Origin: Candidatus Eremiobacterota bacterium
GTDB lineage: Bacteria > Vulcanimicrobiota > CADAWZ01 > Ess09-12
DNA length: 64,000 nucleotides
NCBI GenBank assembly: GCA_031082125.1
Contig: JAVHLM010000001.1
Span: 259,972 to 323,971 of the forward strand
Reading direction: 5' to 3'
A program made the translations under genes and the position numbers. Below the pieces are notes generated by a model, which saw only the letters and a list, made by a program, of their open reading frames with translations, was not told the DNA's origin and ran no database searches. This document shows, one piece after another, positions 18,152 through 28,200 of this stretch; position 1 is the stretch's first letter; every line of letters starts with the position of its first letter.

Positions 18152-19810
18152 ATGGCCCCTAGGACCCACAGGGAGGTTACATCCTTCCTTGAGGAAAAGG
18201 CCCATGAAATCATGACCGGCACGGCACCTGCCTACCGGTTCCTGGAGATCCTCCCCACGGCAGAGGAGGGGATAAGGGATCTCCGCGCCGATTTCAACGC
18301 CGCCGTCTCTGTTGAGAGCCAGGAAGTGCAGGAATACTGCCGCGAGTCAATCGGGAGCGTCCACAGGCTCCTTGATGATTACCTTCATGCCGTCGAGGAT
18401 GTCACCTCCCACGGCGTAAAGCTCACGAAATCCCTTATTGAAGAGTTCATGGAAAAGGCGAATACCATCGCGGAGTCAATCCAGTCGGCATTCCTGGACT
18501 TCCGTCGCGATGCCCTCATCGCAAGGGGACCTACAGGTCATCCCGGGGCAAACACCGTGCTGCTCTTCATAAGGGACATCACGAACGGCGCCGGGGCTTT
18601 CGATGAGCTGAAAAAGACGGCACAAACAGAGCTGTCCCTCATCCCAAAAGCCCGGGAGCTCATAGAGCAGGGCGAGCAGACAATCTTTACCGATGGCCTC
18701 ACCACCTTCTATTCAAACTACGAGACTATTCTGCAGAACATTGCCTACCACTGCGAAGCGCAGGATGCCGCAGCCCTGGCAGCCATCGAGGAAAGCATGG
18801 CCCAGTGGGGGGATTACTACGAACGCTATGACATCATCTCCCATCTCAGGTTCTTCTCCCAGACACCGACGCCCATCCCTCTCGTGAACCTGGTGATCCA
18901 CTCGGGGTATAACTGGATTTACCATGGCACGGGGGAAAAGGAAGTGTTCCTTTACTATCTCCAGGAGCTGCGCCATCTTTACACCAGCGTGAAATTCAGG
19001 TATGACGAGATCACGTCGAGGGCAAAGCCCGAAACGCCCGAGCAGAGTGAGAACACCGCCCTTATCGGGGCCACTCTTGAGGAAATTGCCGGCGCCATCG
19101 AGGGCCTGGAAAAATTCAGCGAGACCGCCTCGATAGACGATTTCTATGTCCATGACGAGGTGCTCAGGTCGGCGGCCGACAATTTCAGCGCCGCCATCGA
19201 GAACCTCCAGTCAATAGCCGAGGAAAGCGGGAAGATCACCTGCTTTTACTGCGGCCACAGCAATGTGATCGGAGAGATTCACTGCCGCAACTGCAGGGCT
19301 CTTCTCCCCCAGGTAGGCGCCGAGCTCTCCACCTTCGTGGACTACCTCTCCGACGAGGGCGTCAAGGAAAAGCCCAGGGATGATGAGCCCCGCATGACAG
19401 TCTATGTGAACAACCTCTTCGAGTCGGCAGGAAAGCTCATGGAGGGAGCCATCACCGCCGCCGATTTCGAAAAAGTCCTCTCCGATATGGATCAGCGCCT
19501 CGCCATCGCCTCGCGGCGGGTGAAGCAGGTGCCCAGGGTGACGCCGGAAATGGCGCAGAAGCTGGGGAAAAAGGCTGACACGATCAAGGCCCGCCTCCAG
19601 GAAGCATCGGGGGCCTACAGGGAGGGAGTCGAGGGGTTCGCACGGGGCATGGCGCTGTTCAGAGAGTTTGCATCGGCCCTCTCGGGTGATAAGCTCACCA
19701 ACGCAAAAGATGAGATATGGAAAGGGACAATGAAGCTTCAAAAGGCCCAGCATATTATCCGCAGGGAATACCAGATCAGAGAGCAGGGCCAGGGAGCTGC
19801 CGCCTCATAG
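18152..19810 (+). CDS. coiled-coil protein with internal zinc ribbon, function unknown
   Basis: The 552-residue soluble protein is almost entirely helical, with heptad-like Leu/Ala spacing. A four-cysteine zinc ribbon (CFYCGH and CRNCRALLP) sits near residues 365-390. No signal peptide or membrane segment is seen. GGAGGTGG lies just before ATG 18152, supporting the start. The next gene, encoding a secreted bactofilin-like protein, follows on the same strand after 49 bases. I do not recognise the family. A cytoplasmic scaffold is the most that can be said. Confidence 0.7.
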   Translation: MAPRTHREVTSFLEEKAHEIMTGTAPAYRFLEILPTAEEGIRDLRADFNAAVSVESQEVQEYCRESIGSVHRLLDDYLHAVEDVTSHGVKLTKSLIEEFMEKANTIAESIQSAFLDFRRDALIARGPTGHPGANTVLLFIRDITNGAGAFDELKKTAQTELSLIPKARELIEQGEQTIFTDGLTTFYSNYETILQNIAYHCEAQDAAALAAIEESMAQWGDYYERYDIISHLRFFSQTPTPIPLVNLVIHSGYNWIYHGTGEKEVFLYYLQELRHLYTSVKFRYDEITSRAKPETPEQSENTALIGATLEEIAGAIEGLEKFSETASIDDFYVHDEVLRSAADNFSAAIENLQSIAEESGKITCFYCGHSNVIGEIHCRNCRALLPQVGAELSTFVDYLSDEGVKEKPRDDEPRMTVYVNNLFESAGKLMEGAITAADFEKVLSDMDQRLAIASRRVKQVPRVTPEMAQKLGKKADTIKARLQEASGAYREGVEGFARGMALFREFASALSGDKLTNAKDEIWKGTMKLQKAQHIIRREYQIREQGQGAAAS

Positions 19811-19859
19811 GCTTCAGGGGCTGGAGCTTGAGAAAACGAGGAAAATAGAGGAGAAAATA

Positions 19860-20648
19860 ATGAAAAAGTCATGCACTGTCCTGTTTGCCATTGCCGTGAT
19901 CACCATTGCCATGGCAGGCCTCTCCGAGGCAGCTCCATACCACTCCGACATCCTCACGGGCCTCCTGAGGGTCGCCACGGAGGGCAGGGAGATCAATGAA
20001 TGGCTTGCCACCGTGCCGGGAATAAAGCCCCTCTCCAAGAACGCCGAGGACTGGTATGAGGAGCGCACTTACACCTACTCCGGCGAGTGCGACAAGATAG
20101 CGGACCTCATCCGGGAGAAGCTGAAAAGCCTGAAGTGGACCATCTCGAAAGACTCCTCCACGGCGGCCTTCTCCGTAGAGACAATCTCCCTCAAGGCCGC
20201 CAGGGGCAAGGGCACCATCGCTATCTCTATCTCCAGGACGCCAGCCACGGCAACGATGGTGAATGTGGTGACGGACCTTGCAGGCTCACAGGGAGAATCT
20301 TCATCATCGCCGGGGGGAAGAACGACTGCCGCCCCTGAAGATACGGGCAAGAACAGCACTTCACTGTCTTCGGCAGTGAAGGGAAACGAGATAAGCGGGA
20401 ATGTCGTAAACCAGCTTGAAGGAAATTACGTGGTCCCGTCCGGGAAAAAGCTCAACCTCATGGCCACTCTCCGCGGGAGCCTCACCGTGAGCAAGGGCGC
20501 AAGCGCAACAATAATGGCGCCCCTGGAAGGCAATGTGACCAACTACGGCACCCTTGTAAACACAGGGACCATAGAGGGGGACGTGACCACCATAGGCGGT
20601 AAGTTCCAGAATATGGGCCACGTCAAGGGCAGGATTTCAAGCAAATAG
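19860..20648 (+). CDS. secreted protein with bactofilin-like C-terminal beta region
   Basis: The 262-residue protein begins with a signal peptide (MKKSCTVLFAIAVITIAMAG, cleavage after SEA). Residues 30-135 form an alpha/beta domain of unknown type. The last 85 residues show short beta turns such as LRGSLTVSKGASATIMAPLEG and TIEGDVTTIGGKFQNMGHVKG. They resemble the right-handed beta helix of bactofilins, which polymerise. Bactofilins are normally cytoplasmic, so an exported version is unusual. GAGGAG precedes ATG 19860. It probably shares a transcript with the zinc-ribbon protein upstream. Confidence 0.75.
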   Translation: MKKSCTVLFAIAVITIAMAGLSEAAPYHSDILTGLLRVATEGREINEWLATVPGIKPLSKNAEDWYEERTYTYSGECDKIADLIREKLKSLKWTISKDSSTAAFSVETISLKAARGKGTIAISISRTPATATMVNVVTDLAGSQGESSSSPGGRTTAAPEDTGKNSTSLSSAVKGNEISGNVVNQLEGNYVVPSGKKLNLMATLRGSLTVSKGASATIMAPLEGNVTNYGTLVNTGTIEGDVTTIGGKFQNMGHVKGRISSK

Positions 20649-20732
20649 GAGCCAGAAGACAGGAGTCAGGAGAAAAAGCCCCTGTTCCAGGAGAGCGGAC
20701 TCACCTGCTATGAGGAATTGTGAAGCACTGGC

Positions 20733-21239
20733 ATGAAGAAGATATTATCTCTCGCCGCTCTTGTCCTTGCCCTCACGCTGGCCTCTTGCACCGCCAGAGA
20801 GCCTCACCCCGCTCCCCCGGTCATGGAAGCCACACCCGAAGAGACACCCGTCCCTCAGCAGGTGCGACGGCTCAACGAAAAATCGGGCGAGGGCGCCATG
20901 GCGGAAGTGAAAGCACTCCTCGCGGTCAATCCTGCCCTGGCAAAGAAAAAAGACAATGACGGCTTCACGTGCCTCCACTATGCCGCCATTGGCGATCAGG
21001 TGGAGACAGCGGCTTTCCTCATCGAAAAAGGCGCCGATGTGAACGCCGTGGGACCGGACGGCAGGACAGCCCTCCACTTTGCGGCGAAAAAGGGCTTCAC
21101 GGAAATGACCGAGCTCCTTCTTGAGAAAAAGGCCTACGGAAACATCGTGGACCGCGAGGGAAAAACGCCAATGGCCTACGCGAAGGAAGGCAGGTTCAAT
21201 GATATTATAGAGCTCTTCAGGAGCCACAGCTGCCGATGA
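20733..21239 (+). CDS. ankyrin-repeat lipoprotein
   Basis: The 168-residue protein has a lipoprotein signal (MKKILSLAALVLALTLASC) with Cys 19 as likely lipidated residue, a proline-rich linker (residues 25-45) and three to four ankyrin repeats (GFTCLHYAA, GADVNAVGPDGRTALHFAA). It should be anchored to the inner or outer membrane facing the periplasm. It is a second exported ankyrin protein besides 3078-3923. The start is supported mainly by the signal peptide, since the ribosome site is weak. Confidence 0.85.
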   Translation: MKKILSLAALVLALTLASCTAREPHPAPPVMEATPEETPVPQQVRRLNEKSGEGAMAEVKALLAVNPALAKKKDNDGFTCLHYAAIGDQVETAAFLIEKGADVNAVGPDGRTALHFAAKKGFTEMTELLLEKKAYGNIVDREGKTPMAYAKEGRFNDIIELFRSHSCR

Positions 21240-21253
21240 CAGGGCCGCCTGTT

Positions 21254-21760
21254 CTAGAACATGGAGGTGCAGCCCCTTCCAAGGAAATACAGGCCTGCGC
21301 CCATTGCAATATAAACCAGTATCGAGTAGCCGTAGGCAAGGGCTGCCTTTTTCCACTCGGTGCCGTACACATATTTCACCACTATGATATTGAGGCTGAC
21401 AATGCAGATAAAGACGAGGATGCCGAAAAAGCACCCCAGACCTGCTGAGAAATATGATAAGCCCCCTGCGAGCACTGTATCGGCGAACTTGAGAGGCGCC
21501 CCGATGAGGCCTATGAGAAACATTGAAAGGGCCGCCTTGCCAAAAGTGGGATTCTCAACCTGGGCCATCCCCGCAGCAAAATGAAGGACCGCCGCCATTA
21601 TCAGAAAGACCACGACAAGCATGAAAAGGGCGCAGCCCAGCGCCGGCCCGAAAGCAGAGGAAGACCTCGGGTAGGTACCGGCAGACTGGGCATATGCAAA
21701 GCCTGCCATGATGAGCACTATGGCGCTTATCAAGAAAAAAGCCCTGCTCCATGATCTCAT
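21254..21760 (-). CDS. small multi-spanning membrane protein, function unknown
   Basis: A longer frame extends upstream to 22129, but Met at 21760 begins a typical hydrophobic N-terminus (MRSWSRAFFLISAIVLIMAG) with a G-rich ribosome site, and the upstream part overlaps glgC. The 168-residue product has an N-terminal signal or membrane segment plus about four further hydrophobic helices. No family was recognised. It is convergent with the ankyrin lipoprotein and divergent from the first glgC-like gene. Confidence 0.65.
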   Translation of the reverse strand: MRSWSRAFFLISAIVLIMAGFAYAQSAGTYPRSSSAFGPALGCALFMLVVVFLIMAAVLHFAAGMAQVENPTFGKAALSMFLIGLIGAPLKFADTVLAGGLSYFSAGLGCFFGILVFICIVSLNIIVVKYVYGTEWKKAALAYGYSILVYIAMGAGLYFLGRGCTSMF

Positions 21761-21913
21761 GAATTTCCCCCCTTTTCCAGGATACTCTTTCTTCACGACA
21801 TCACAGGAAAAGTAAATACAGCAGGAAAATCCACCCGTTGTCCCCAACTCTTCATGAGGGTCCATATGCATCCCCGAGAGGCCCCGCAAAAATATTGAAA
21901 GCCTGGTGATACG

Positions 21914-23272
21914 ATGAATAGCGTGAGAAATACTGTGCTTGCCATGATTATGGCCGGAGGTGTCGGCAGGAAGCTTGAGGTGCTCACAAGCGATGTGAGG
22001 GCCCAGAGCGCCGTGCCCTTCGGCGGTAAATACCGGCTCATTGACTTTGCCCTCTCCAACTTTTTCAACTCGGAGATTAAAAAGATCAATGTCCTGATCC
22101 AGCACAAGTCTCTTTCCCTTGTGCAGCATATTGAGGAGAACTGGAATTACCGGTTCGGTTCAAGTGACGAGTTCATCAGGGTCCTGGGGCCCATGCCGCC
22201 TCACTGGCAGAAAGGCACCGCCGACAGCGTCCATCAGAACATAAGCAGGATAAAGATTGAGAATCCTGACATGGTGGCTGTCTTCGCCGGTGACCATGTG
22301 TACCGCATGGATATAAGGGAGATGGTAAAATTCCACCGTGAAAAGGAGGCCCATCTTACCATCTGTGCCATCCGCTTCCCCCTGAAAAAATCCACGGGGC
22401 GCTTCGGCATCATTGAGCGCGATGAGAAGGGCAGGCTTGTCCACTTCGAAGAGAAGTCATCGCGCCACATTCCCATCAAGGGTGATGAGGACCACATGTG
22501 GATCTCAATGGGCAACTACATCTTTGACAGGGAAATCCTCATTGAGGCCCTGGAGCACAATTCCAGGCTCCCTGACAAGGATACGAAGCATGACTTCGGC
22601 AACGACATAATCCCCATGCTCATGAAAAAAGAAGGCATCAGAATCTTTGTCTATGAGTTCACCGGCCTTCCCGGTGAAGGGGGCAGATCCACCGGGAAAC
22701 CGGGCTACTGGCGTGATATCGGCAACGTTGACAGCTATTACGAGGCAAGCATGGACCTTCTCGAGGAAAAGCCCCTCTTTGACCTGTACAATCCTTCCTG
22801 GCCCCTCTACTCGGTAAACACCGACAACCTCCCACCGCCGAGATTCTATGGGGACTTCAATAACGGGGGAAATCAGCAGGTAACCCACTCAATCGTGAGC
22901 GACGGCTGCGTGCTGAGAGGGTGCCACATCCACAAGTCAATCCTTTTCCCGGGAACGGAAGTGAACTCGGGAAGCGAGCTCCGCGAGAGCATTGTCTTTG
23001 ACGGAGTGAAGATCGGCAAGGGCTGCAGAATTGAGAAGGCCATCATAGACAAGTGTGTTGTCGTTCCCGACGGCACCGTGATAAAAGGCGGCAAGGTGGA
23101 TATTCCCAAAGGGAGCGCCGCTCTGGGGAAAGGGGTAAAAAAGGCAGGCGAAGAGGAGCAGCAGTTTATCCTTGAGAGGTTCAAAGGCCTTGTGGAGAAG
23201 AGCCACGCCACCGCATCGGGAATCGTTGCGGTGCCGCGCTATTACGAGCTGGTGCTCTACACAGGCTCATAA
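21914..23272 (+). CDS. GlgC paralogue with modified substrate-site residues (putative modulatory subunit)
   Basis: The 452-residue protein is full-length for ADP-glucose pyrophosphorylase: nucleotidyltransferase domain to about residue 290, then a left-handed beta-helix. The nucleotide loop reads AGGVGRKLEVLT and the next motif RAQSAVPFGGKYR. Family catalytic forms have GxRL and RAKPAV. The sites equivalent to E. coli Arg 32 and Lys 42 are therefore Lys and Gln. The glucose-1-phosphate loop is FEEKSS rather than the usual EKP. The GDH Asp is kept (AGDHVYRMD). Such changes mark the non-catalytic large subunit of plant enzymes. The catalytic-looking copy follows 107 bases downstream, so a mixed tetramer is plausible. 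Confidence 0.85.
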   Translation: MNSVRNTVLAMIMAGGVGRKLEVLTSDVRAQSAVPFGGKYRLIDFALSNFFNSEIKKINVLIQHKSLSLVQHIEENWNYRFGSSDEFIRVLGPMPPHWQKGTADSVHQNISRIKIENPDMVAVFAGDHVYRMDIREMVKFHREKEAHLTICAIRFPLKKSTGRFGIIERDEKGRLVHFEEKSSRHIPIKGDEDHMWISMGNYIFDREILIEALEHNSRLPDKDTKHDFGNDIIPMLMKKEGIRIFVYEFTGLPGEGGRSTGKPGYWRDIGNVDSYYEASMDLLEEKPLFDLYNPSWPLYSVNTDNLPPPRFYGDFNNGGNQQVTHSIVSDGCVLRGCHIHKSILFPGTEVNSGSELRESIVFDGVKIGKGCRIEKAIIDKCVVVPDGTVIKGGKVDIPKGSAALGKGVKKAGEEEQQFILERFKGLVEKSHATASGIVAVPRYYELVLYTGS

Positions 23273-23379
23273 GAAAGCCGCGGCGGCACCTGCCTGTCCC
23301 GGCGGCGGGCAGGGGCGGCATATCTTGAACTGCGGGGACTGGACGAAATCACCGATTTCTATGAAAGGGCGGGATTGTA

Positions 23380-24726
23380 ATGCAGAAAATAATGGGAATC
23401 ATCATGGCGGGCGGCGAGGGAAAGAGGCTCGAGGTCCTCACGAGCGACATCAGGGCCAAGCCGGCAGTGCCATTCGGCGGTAAATACCGGATCATCGACT
23501 TTGTGCTTACCAACTTCTTTCACTCGGGGATCAAGAAGCTCTACGTGCTCATCCAGCACCGCTCCTTCTCCCTTGTCGATCACGTGGAGCACAGCTGGAA
23601 CCGCCGCTTCGGCTCGCGTAGCGAATACGTGCGCTGCATAGGACCGGCGCCGCCCGTGTGGTACCGCGGGACTGCCGACTGCATCTACCAGAACATGATA
23701 CAGATCAATCAGGAGATGCCTGACCTGGTGGCAGTCTTCGGCGGGGATCATATCTACAAGATGAATATCGAGTCCATTATCGACTTTCACCGCGCCAAGG
23801 GCGCCCACCTCACGGTCTGCGCCAGGGCTTTCCCCATAGAGCACGCCCGCTCCTTCGGCGTCATCCAGGTCGATGAAAACTACCGGATGATCGATTTCGA
23901 GGAGAAGCCCCAGAATCCCAAGCACATCCCCGGCGATCCCGCTCATGCCCTTGTCTCCATGGGAAACTACATCTTCAACAGGGATGTCCTCGTCGATGCC
24001 CTGAAGCACGACGCCCACCTTCCTGCCAGGGAGACATCCCATGACTTCGGGAAGAACGTCATTCCCAGGCTCTCCAAAATGAAGGGCATGAAGGTCTTTG
24101 TCTATGATTTCATGGATAACCGCTGGTCCCGCGAGCCGGTGAAGGAATCGGAGGTAGGCTACTGGCGCGATGTGGGAACGGTGGACAGCTATTTCGAGTC
24201 CAATATGGACCTCGTGGGGGTGAACCCCATCTTCAACCTCTATGACAAGAGCTGGCCCATCTACTCGGCGGTGACCGACTCTCTCCCGCCGGCCAAGTTT
24301 GTCTTCTCAGGCTCGGATCGGCGCGGCGAGGCCATAAACTCCATCGTATGCGACGGCTGCATTATAAGCGGCGGCTACGTGGAGGAGTCGATACTGTCGC
24401 CGGAGGTACGCGTAAACAGCTTCTCAAGGGTCTCGCACAGCATCATCTTTGACAACGTGGACATAGGGCGCCGCTGCGTGCTGGAGCGCGTCATCATTGA
24501 CAAAAACGTGAAGGTCCCCGCGGGAACGGTCATCACCGGAGGCCGCGTCTATCTCCAGGACCACGTGGGCTTTGAATACGACGTGCAGGACTTTGAGCAG
24601 TACAAGGAGGAGCAGGCCGAGCGCATGCGCATCTTCAGGAAGCTCCTGGAAAAAGCCCACACCACGGCTTCAGGCATCGTGGTGATACCGCGCTACTACG
24701 AGTATTATGAGACAGAGCACCATTAG
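23380..24726 (+). CDS. glgC: glucose-1-phosphate adenylyltransferase
   Basis: The 448-residue protein keeps the expected catalytic signatures: AGGEGKRLEVLT (residues 10-21), RAKPAVPFGGKYRIIDF (25-41), GGDHIYKMN and FEEKPQ. The C-terminal third is the hexapeptide beta-helix with phrases such as DNVDIGRRCVLERVIIDKNV. It makes ADP-glucose from glucose-1-phosphate and ATP, the committed step for bacterial glycogen. It follows the modified paralogue on the same strand. A GC-rich hairpin (CCTGCC/GGCAGG near 23289-23313) lies between the two genes but lacks a T run. Confidence 0.95.
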   Translation: MQKIMGIIMAGGEGKRLEVLTSDIRAKPAVPFGGKYRIIDFVLTNFFHSGIKKLYVLIQHRSFSLVDHVEHSWNRRFGSRSEYVRCIGPAPPVWYRGTADCIYQNMIQINQEMPDLVAVFGGDHIYKMNIESIIDFHRAKGAHLTVCARAFPIEHARSFGVIQVDENYRMIDFEEKPQNPKHIPGDPAHALVSMGNYIFNRDVLVDALKHDAHLPARETSHDFGKNVIPRLSKMKGMKVFVYDFMDNRWSREPVKESEVGYWRDVGTVDSYFESNMDLVGVNPIFNLYDKSWPIYSAVTDSLPPAKFVFSGSDRRGEAINSIVCDGCIISGGYVEESILSPEVRVNSFSRVSHSIIFDNVDIGRRCVLERVIIDKNVKVPAGTVITGGRVYLQDHVGFEYDVQDFEQYKEEQAERMRIFRKLLEKAHTTASGIVVIPRYYEYYETEHH

Positions 24727-24737
24727 CAGGCGGGGCC

Positions 24738-25205
24738 CTATTTTGCCTCGAAATCAATAACCTTGAGCGTCTCGTTGTTCCCGATGACCTGCTTCACTGA
24801 GCCCCCGGGGACCTTGTCGCATACCCAGCTCTTCGAGACGCCCTGCGGCGTGCCTGTCTCATAGACCCTGCATGCCAGCTTTTTCGCCTTCACCAGGTAA
24901 CTGTCGGGGTATTCCTTCACTTTCACCTCTTTGCCCGAGGTGGCAGTGCCGGACTTGAGGGGTATCTTTGTATCAGTAGTGTTGATGACTTTCCCGTTCA
25001 TAATCATCTCGATTCTGAGCGTGAACTCGCTCGGCGACTTCTGGATGAGGGTCTGCTTCTGCTGCATGCCGCCCTGCATCTCCGAAAGGACCCAGCTCCC
25101 CACGCCGAACTTTGTCCAGTAGTTGTCTGGCTGCCCGGCACAGGCCGGCAGGACCCAGAGAATCACTCCCAGTATTATGGCTGAGCACAAAATCATTCTT
25201 TTCAT
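24738..25205 (-). CDS. secreted protein, function unknown
   Basis: An ATG at 25205 has AAGGAGG 6 bases upstream and starts a signal peptide (MKRMILCSAIILGVILWVLPACAG), so it is preferred over the longer frame from 25238. The mature part of about 130 residues is mostly beta strands with two Cys (LACRVYET, SWVCDKV) that could form a disulfide. No family was recognised. It converges on glgC and follows the large ATPase gene on the same strand after about 50 bases. Confidence 0.75.
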   Translation of the reverse strand: MKRMILCSAIILGVILWVLPACAGQPDNYWTKFGVGSWVLSEMQGGMQQKQTLIQKSPSEFTLRIEMIMNGKVINTTDTKIPLKSGTATSGKEVKVKEYPDSYLVKAKKLACRVYETGTPQGVSKSWVCDKVPGGSVKQVIGNNETLKVIDFEAK

Positions 25206-25258
25206 TGTCTTCCTCCTTATATTTATAGTGCCGCGCACTTAAATCTGCGTTCTTCCTT

Positions 25259-28200
25259 TCAGGAGCTCACCTCTTTTGCTCCGCCTGAACCTTCAAGCCC
25301 CTCGGTGGAGCCGGCAGTAAGGCCCTCTTTCTTTTCAACGCCGTCAAGGAGAGAGCGGAACTCATCTTCGGCGAAAGGCTGCTCCTTTTTCTTTCTCTCT
25401 TCAACAGGCATGGCAAGGCGCTCATAAGCGAGCTTTGCCGCGGAGCTTATCACGGGATGGGGTTCTCTTGAGGCCCTCTCCAGCAGATCCTTCACCTTGT
25501 CGGGGGCAAAATAACTGAGAGCCCAGGCAGCCGCAGCACGGACCGATGGGTCCCTTTTTCCCATGAAATGCGCCGCAGTCCCCTCGATGAGCACGCCTGA
25601 AAGAAGCGGGACTGCCGAAGGATCGCCTATTCTACCCAGGGCGACACAGGCTTCCCTCTCGAGGGCGATGAGCTCATCGCTGCTCTTCTGCCACTTTCGT
25701 TGAAGAACCTTCATCAGATCATGGAGCGCTTCCTTCGCCCCGAGAGCCCCGAGGCAGAGAGCCGCATCGGAAGCGGCAGCAGGCTCGCCTTTCTGAAGGA
25801 CCGACCTGAGAATATCCACTTTCCCTTCAAGCTTTGCCCTGATGAGGTACCGGTGAACGCTCCGCCGTATGTCCTGCAGAGGGTGATTGAGGAGGGCGGC
25901 AAGTACATGGTTCACTTCAGGGACATCTGAATCTGAGAGCACCTCGAGAAGCCTCGCTTTCTCATCAGGAGAGGGCGTTTCCATCAGGCGTATGAGGACA
26001 GGCCCGGCAAAATCAGGCCTCATTTTCTTGAGGAGATAGGAGGCAATAATCCTCCCCCGTGCATTGTCAGAGGTGGCAAGGTAGCCCACAAGCCACCCCG
26101 CCGCTTCACTGCCGGTATTCCACAGCCCCATTGCCGCAGCCGTCACCCTGCTCCTGTCGTCTGACTCAAGCTCCGCAAGGAGAAAGGGAGGGGTCTGCTG
26201 GAGATACTCCAGAAGTGAAATGTCAATGCTTCTCATAAGGGAGAGGATCCTGTTTATCTCCTGCTTCCCGATACGATGAGCCACCTGTTCCCAGGCGCTT
26301 GCGGTTTCATCCTGCGGGGCGGCCTTCTCATCGAAAAAAAGAGGCATGCCTTCTCCGGGAGAATGAGCCTCCCTGAGCTTCTCCGGCTCCCTGTAAGCCA
26401 TATCCCGGAAACCTGCCAGCAAAGAGGTAAGACGGTCTATCCTTCCCAGGACAGCTCCGTGGGCAGCTTTATCCAGCTTGACTTTCTCAAGCTCTCCTTC
26501 AAGCTTGTCGAAAAGGCCGCCAGGTGACAGGTCAGGAGGCTCAGTATCAGCCAGTGCGGAAAGGCTGTCTCTTATGGCTACAGAATGGGCATCCACAAGC
26601 TTCGCCGGGTCAAAGATATCCTTCTCGCCGACAGCCACCATGATTTTTTCATTCACCACTATATGGGTGACACGGTGCTTTTTAAGGGCGGGGCTCCATC
26701 CTCCCGAGGAGACTACGGCATCGTGAGGCAGGGTAAGAAGAGTCGAGAAATCCTGGAACTGCTGGCGGTCAACGCCGGGCTTCAGCACTATTCCATTTAT
26801 CCTATGGCCGTGAAAGGCTTCGCGCAGTTCCTTGAGATTCTCGCCCGCTGTCATCAGCTCTTTTCCGTTGAGGATTACCTGCTCCTCTGCAAAAGAGAGG
26901 CCAATACAGCCCACCGTGGTGAGGACCTTGTCCAGCATCGAGAAACCGGCATCGAGCGTTGTCTGCGTTACCACGCTCTCGACAGAATAATTTCTGATGT
27001 TGCCGAAGCTCAGCCCCACCATCGCAAAAGCTTTTAAAGCATCGCTCTCCTCTTCGGCCGTGAGCTCCTTTTCCGTGCCCCAGTCCTTCAGCTGGGGCAT
27101 GCGGCCTATATAGACATTCAGGGCCTGGGGCGTGATGAAGCCCTCATAGACCTGGGCAAGGGTATTGATGTACTCAAGGGACTTCTCGATGTTACCTGAC
27201 TGCTCAAAATGGTAGGCAAGCCCCGCCAGCTTACCATGGGAGTCTTCCTCCGACTCGAGAAAGGTGCCGAGAGTGTGATGAAACTTCCGCCTGTCATCGT
27301 CGGGAAGCTCGCCATACAATGCCTGGCGCACCAGGTCATGCACAAAGGCATAAGTGCCGAAAGTCTCCTTCTCTCTCAGCACTGATGCAGCCACGGCCTT
27401 GTCCAGATTTTCGACGAAGGTGATGTATTCCATCCCTGTAAGCTTTTCCAGCATATCTATATCAAAATTGTTCCCTATCACCGCCGCCTTCGAGAGGAGA
27501 GCCCGGCACTCGTGGCCAAGATACTCGGTCCGCCTCAGCACGGCCTCACTTACCGTGAGGGGAACAACCTCGCGGGGAATGTCCCCCGCGCAAAGGCCCT
27601 CTCCTTCGAGGTGAAAGTAGCCCCTCATGAGAAAAAACTTCAGAGTCTCCTCGATAGAGAGGGGTATCCCCTTTGAAGCCTTCCAGACCAGGGGTACAAG
27701 CTGCTCTCTCCCTTTCAGAGCAGGGAGAATCAGGGATATAAAGCCATCGGCCTCTTTTTCATTAAGCGCATCAAGAGAAAGAAAGAGTGAGTCCCCCCGC
27801 TCGCTGCGGCGCTCCATGAAATCCTTCAGAGCCATGTTCCCCTCCAGCAGGGAGCCCTGCTCAACAGTAACAGCCACCTTTATTTTACCCTTTTCCGTAA
27901 GCCGGTAAAGATGATCCAGGAGCTTGATGGTGCCTATGTCAACATGCTGAAGATCATCGAAAATCATCACAAGGCGCATTCTCTGGGTGCACACCTCCAG
28001 AATGGAGACAAGCGCTTCCAGGAGTGCCGTCTGCTTCTCGCGGGGGGTAAGATGCCTGGCCGGCTTATCATGCCTGAAGGGGAGAAACTCAGCAATAAAC
28101 GGCAGGAGCTCCTCAACCTGCTCTGATTGAAGGGACCCTGCTGCAGGCGCTACCAGGTCAGGGAACTTCTTAAAAAAGACTCTCAAGGCCGCCAGGACAG

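Noticed and set aside
21761-22129. N-terminal extension of the small membrane protein on the minus strand
   Set aside because: It overlaps the glgC-like gene in antisense and has no protein character; the signal-like start at 21760 is far better.
23289-23313. Terminator between the two glgC genes
   Set aside because: A GC-rich inverted repeat is present, but there is no T run; co-transcription remains possible.
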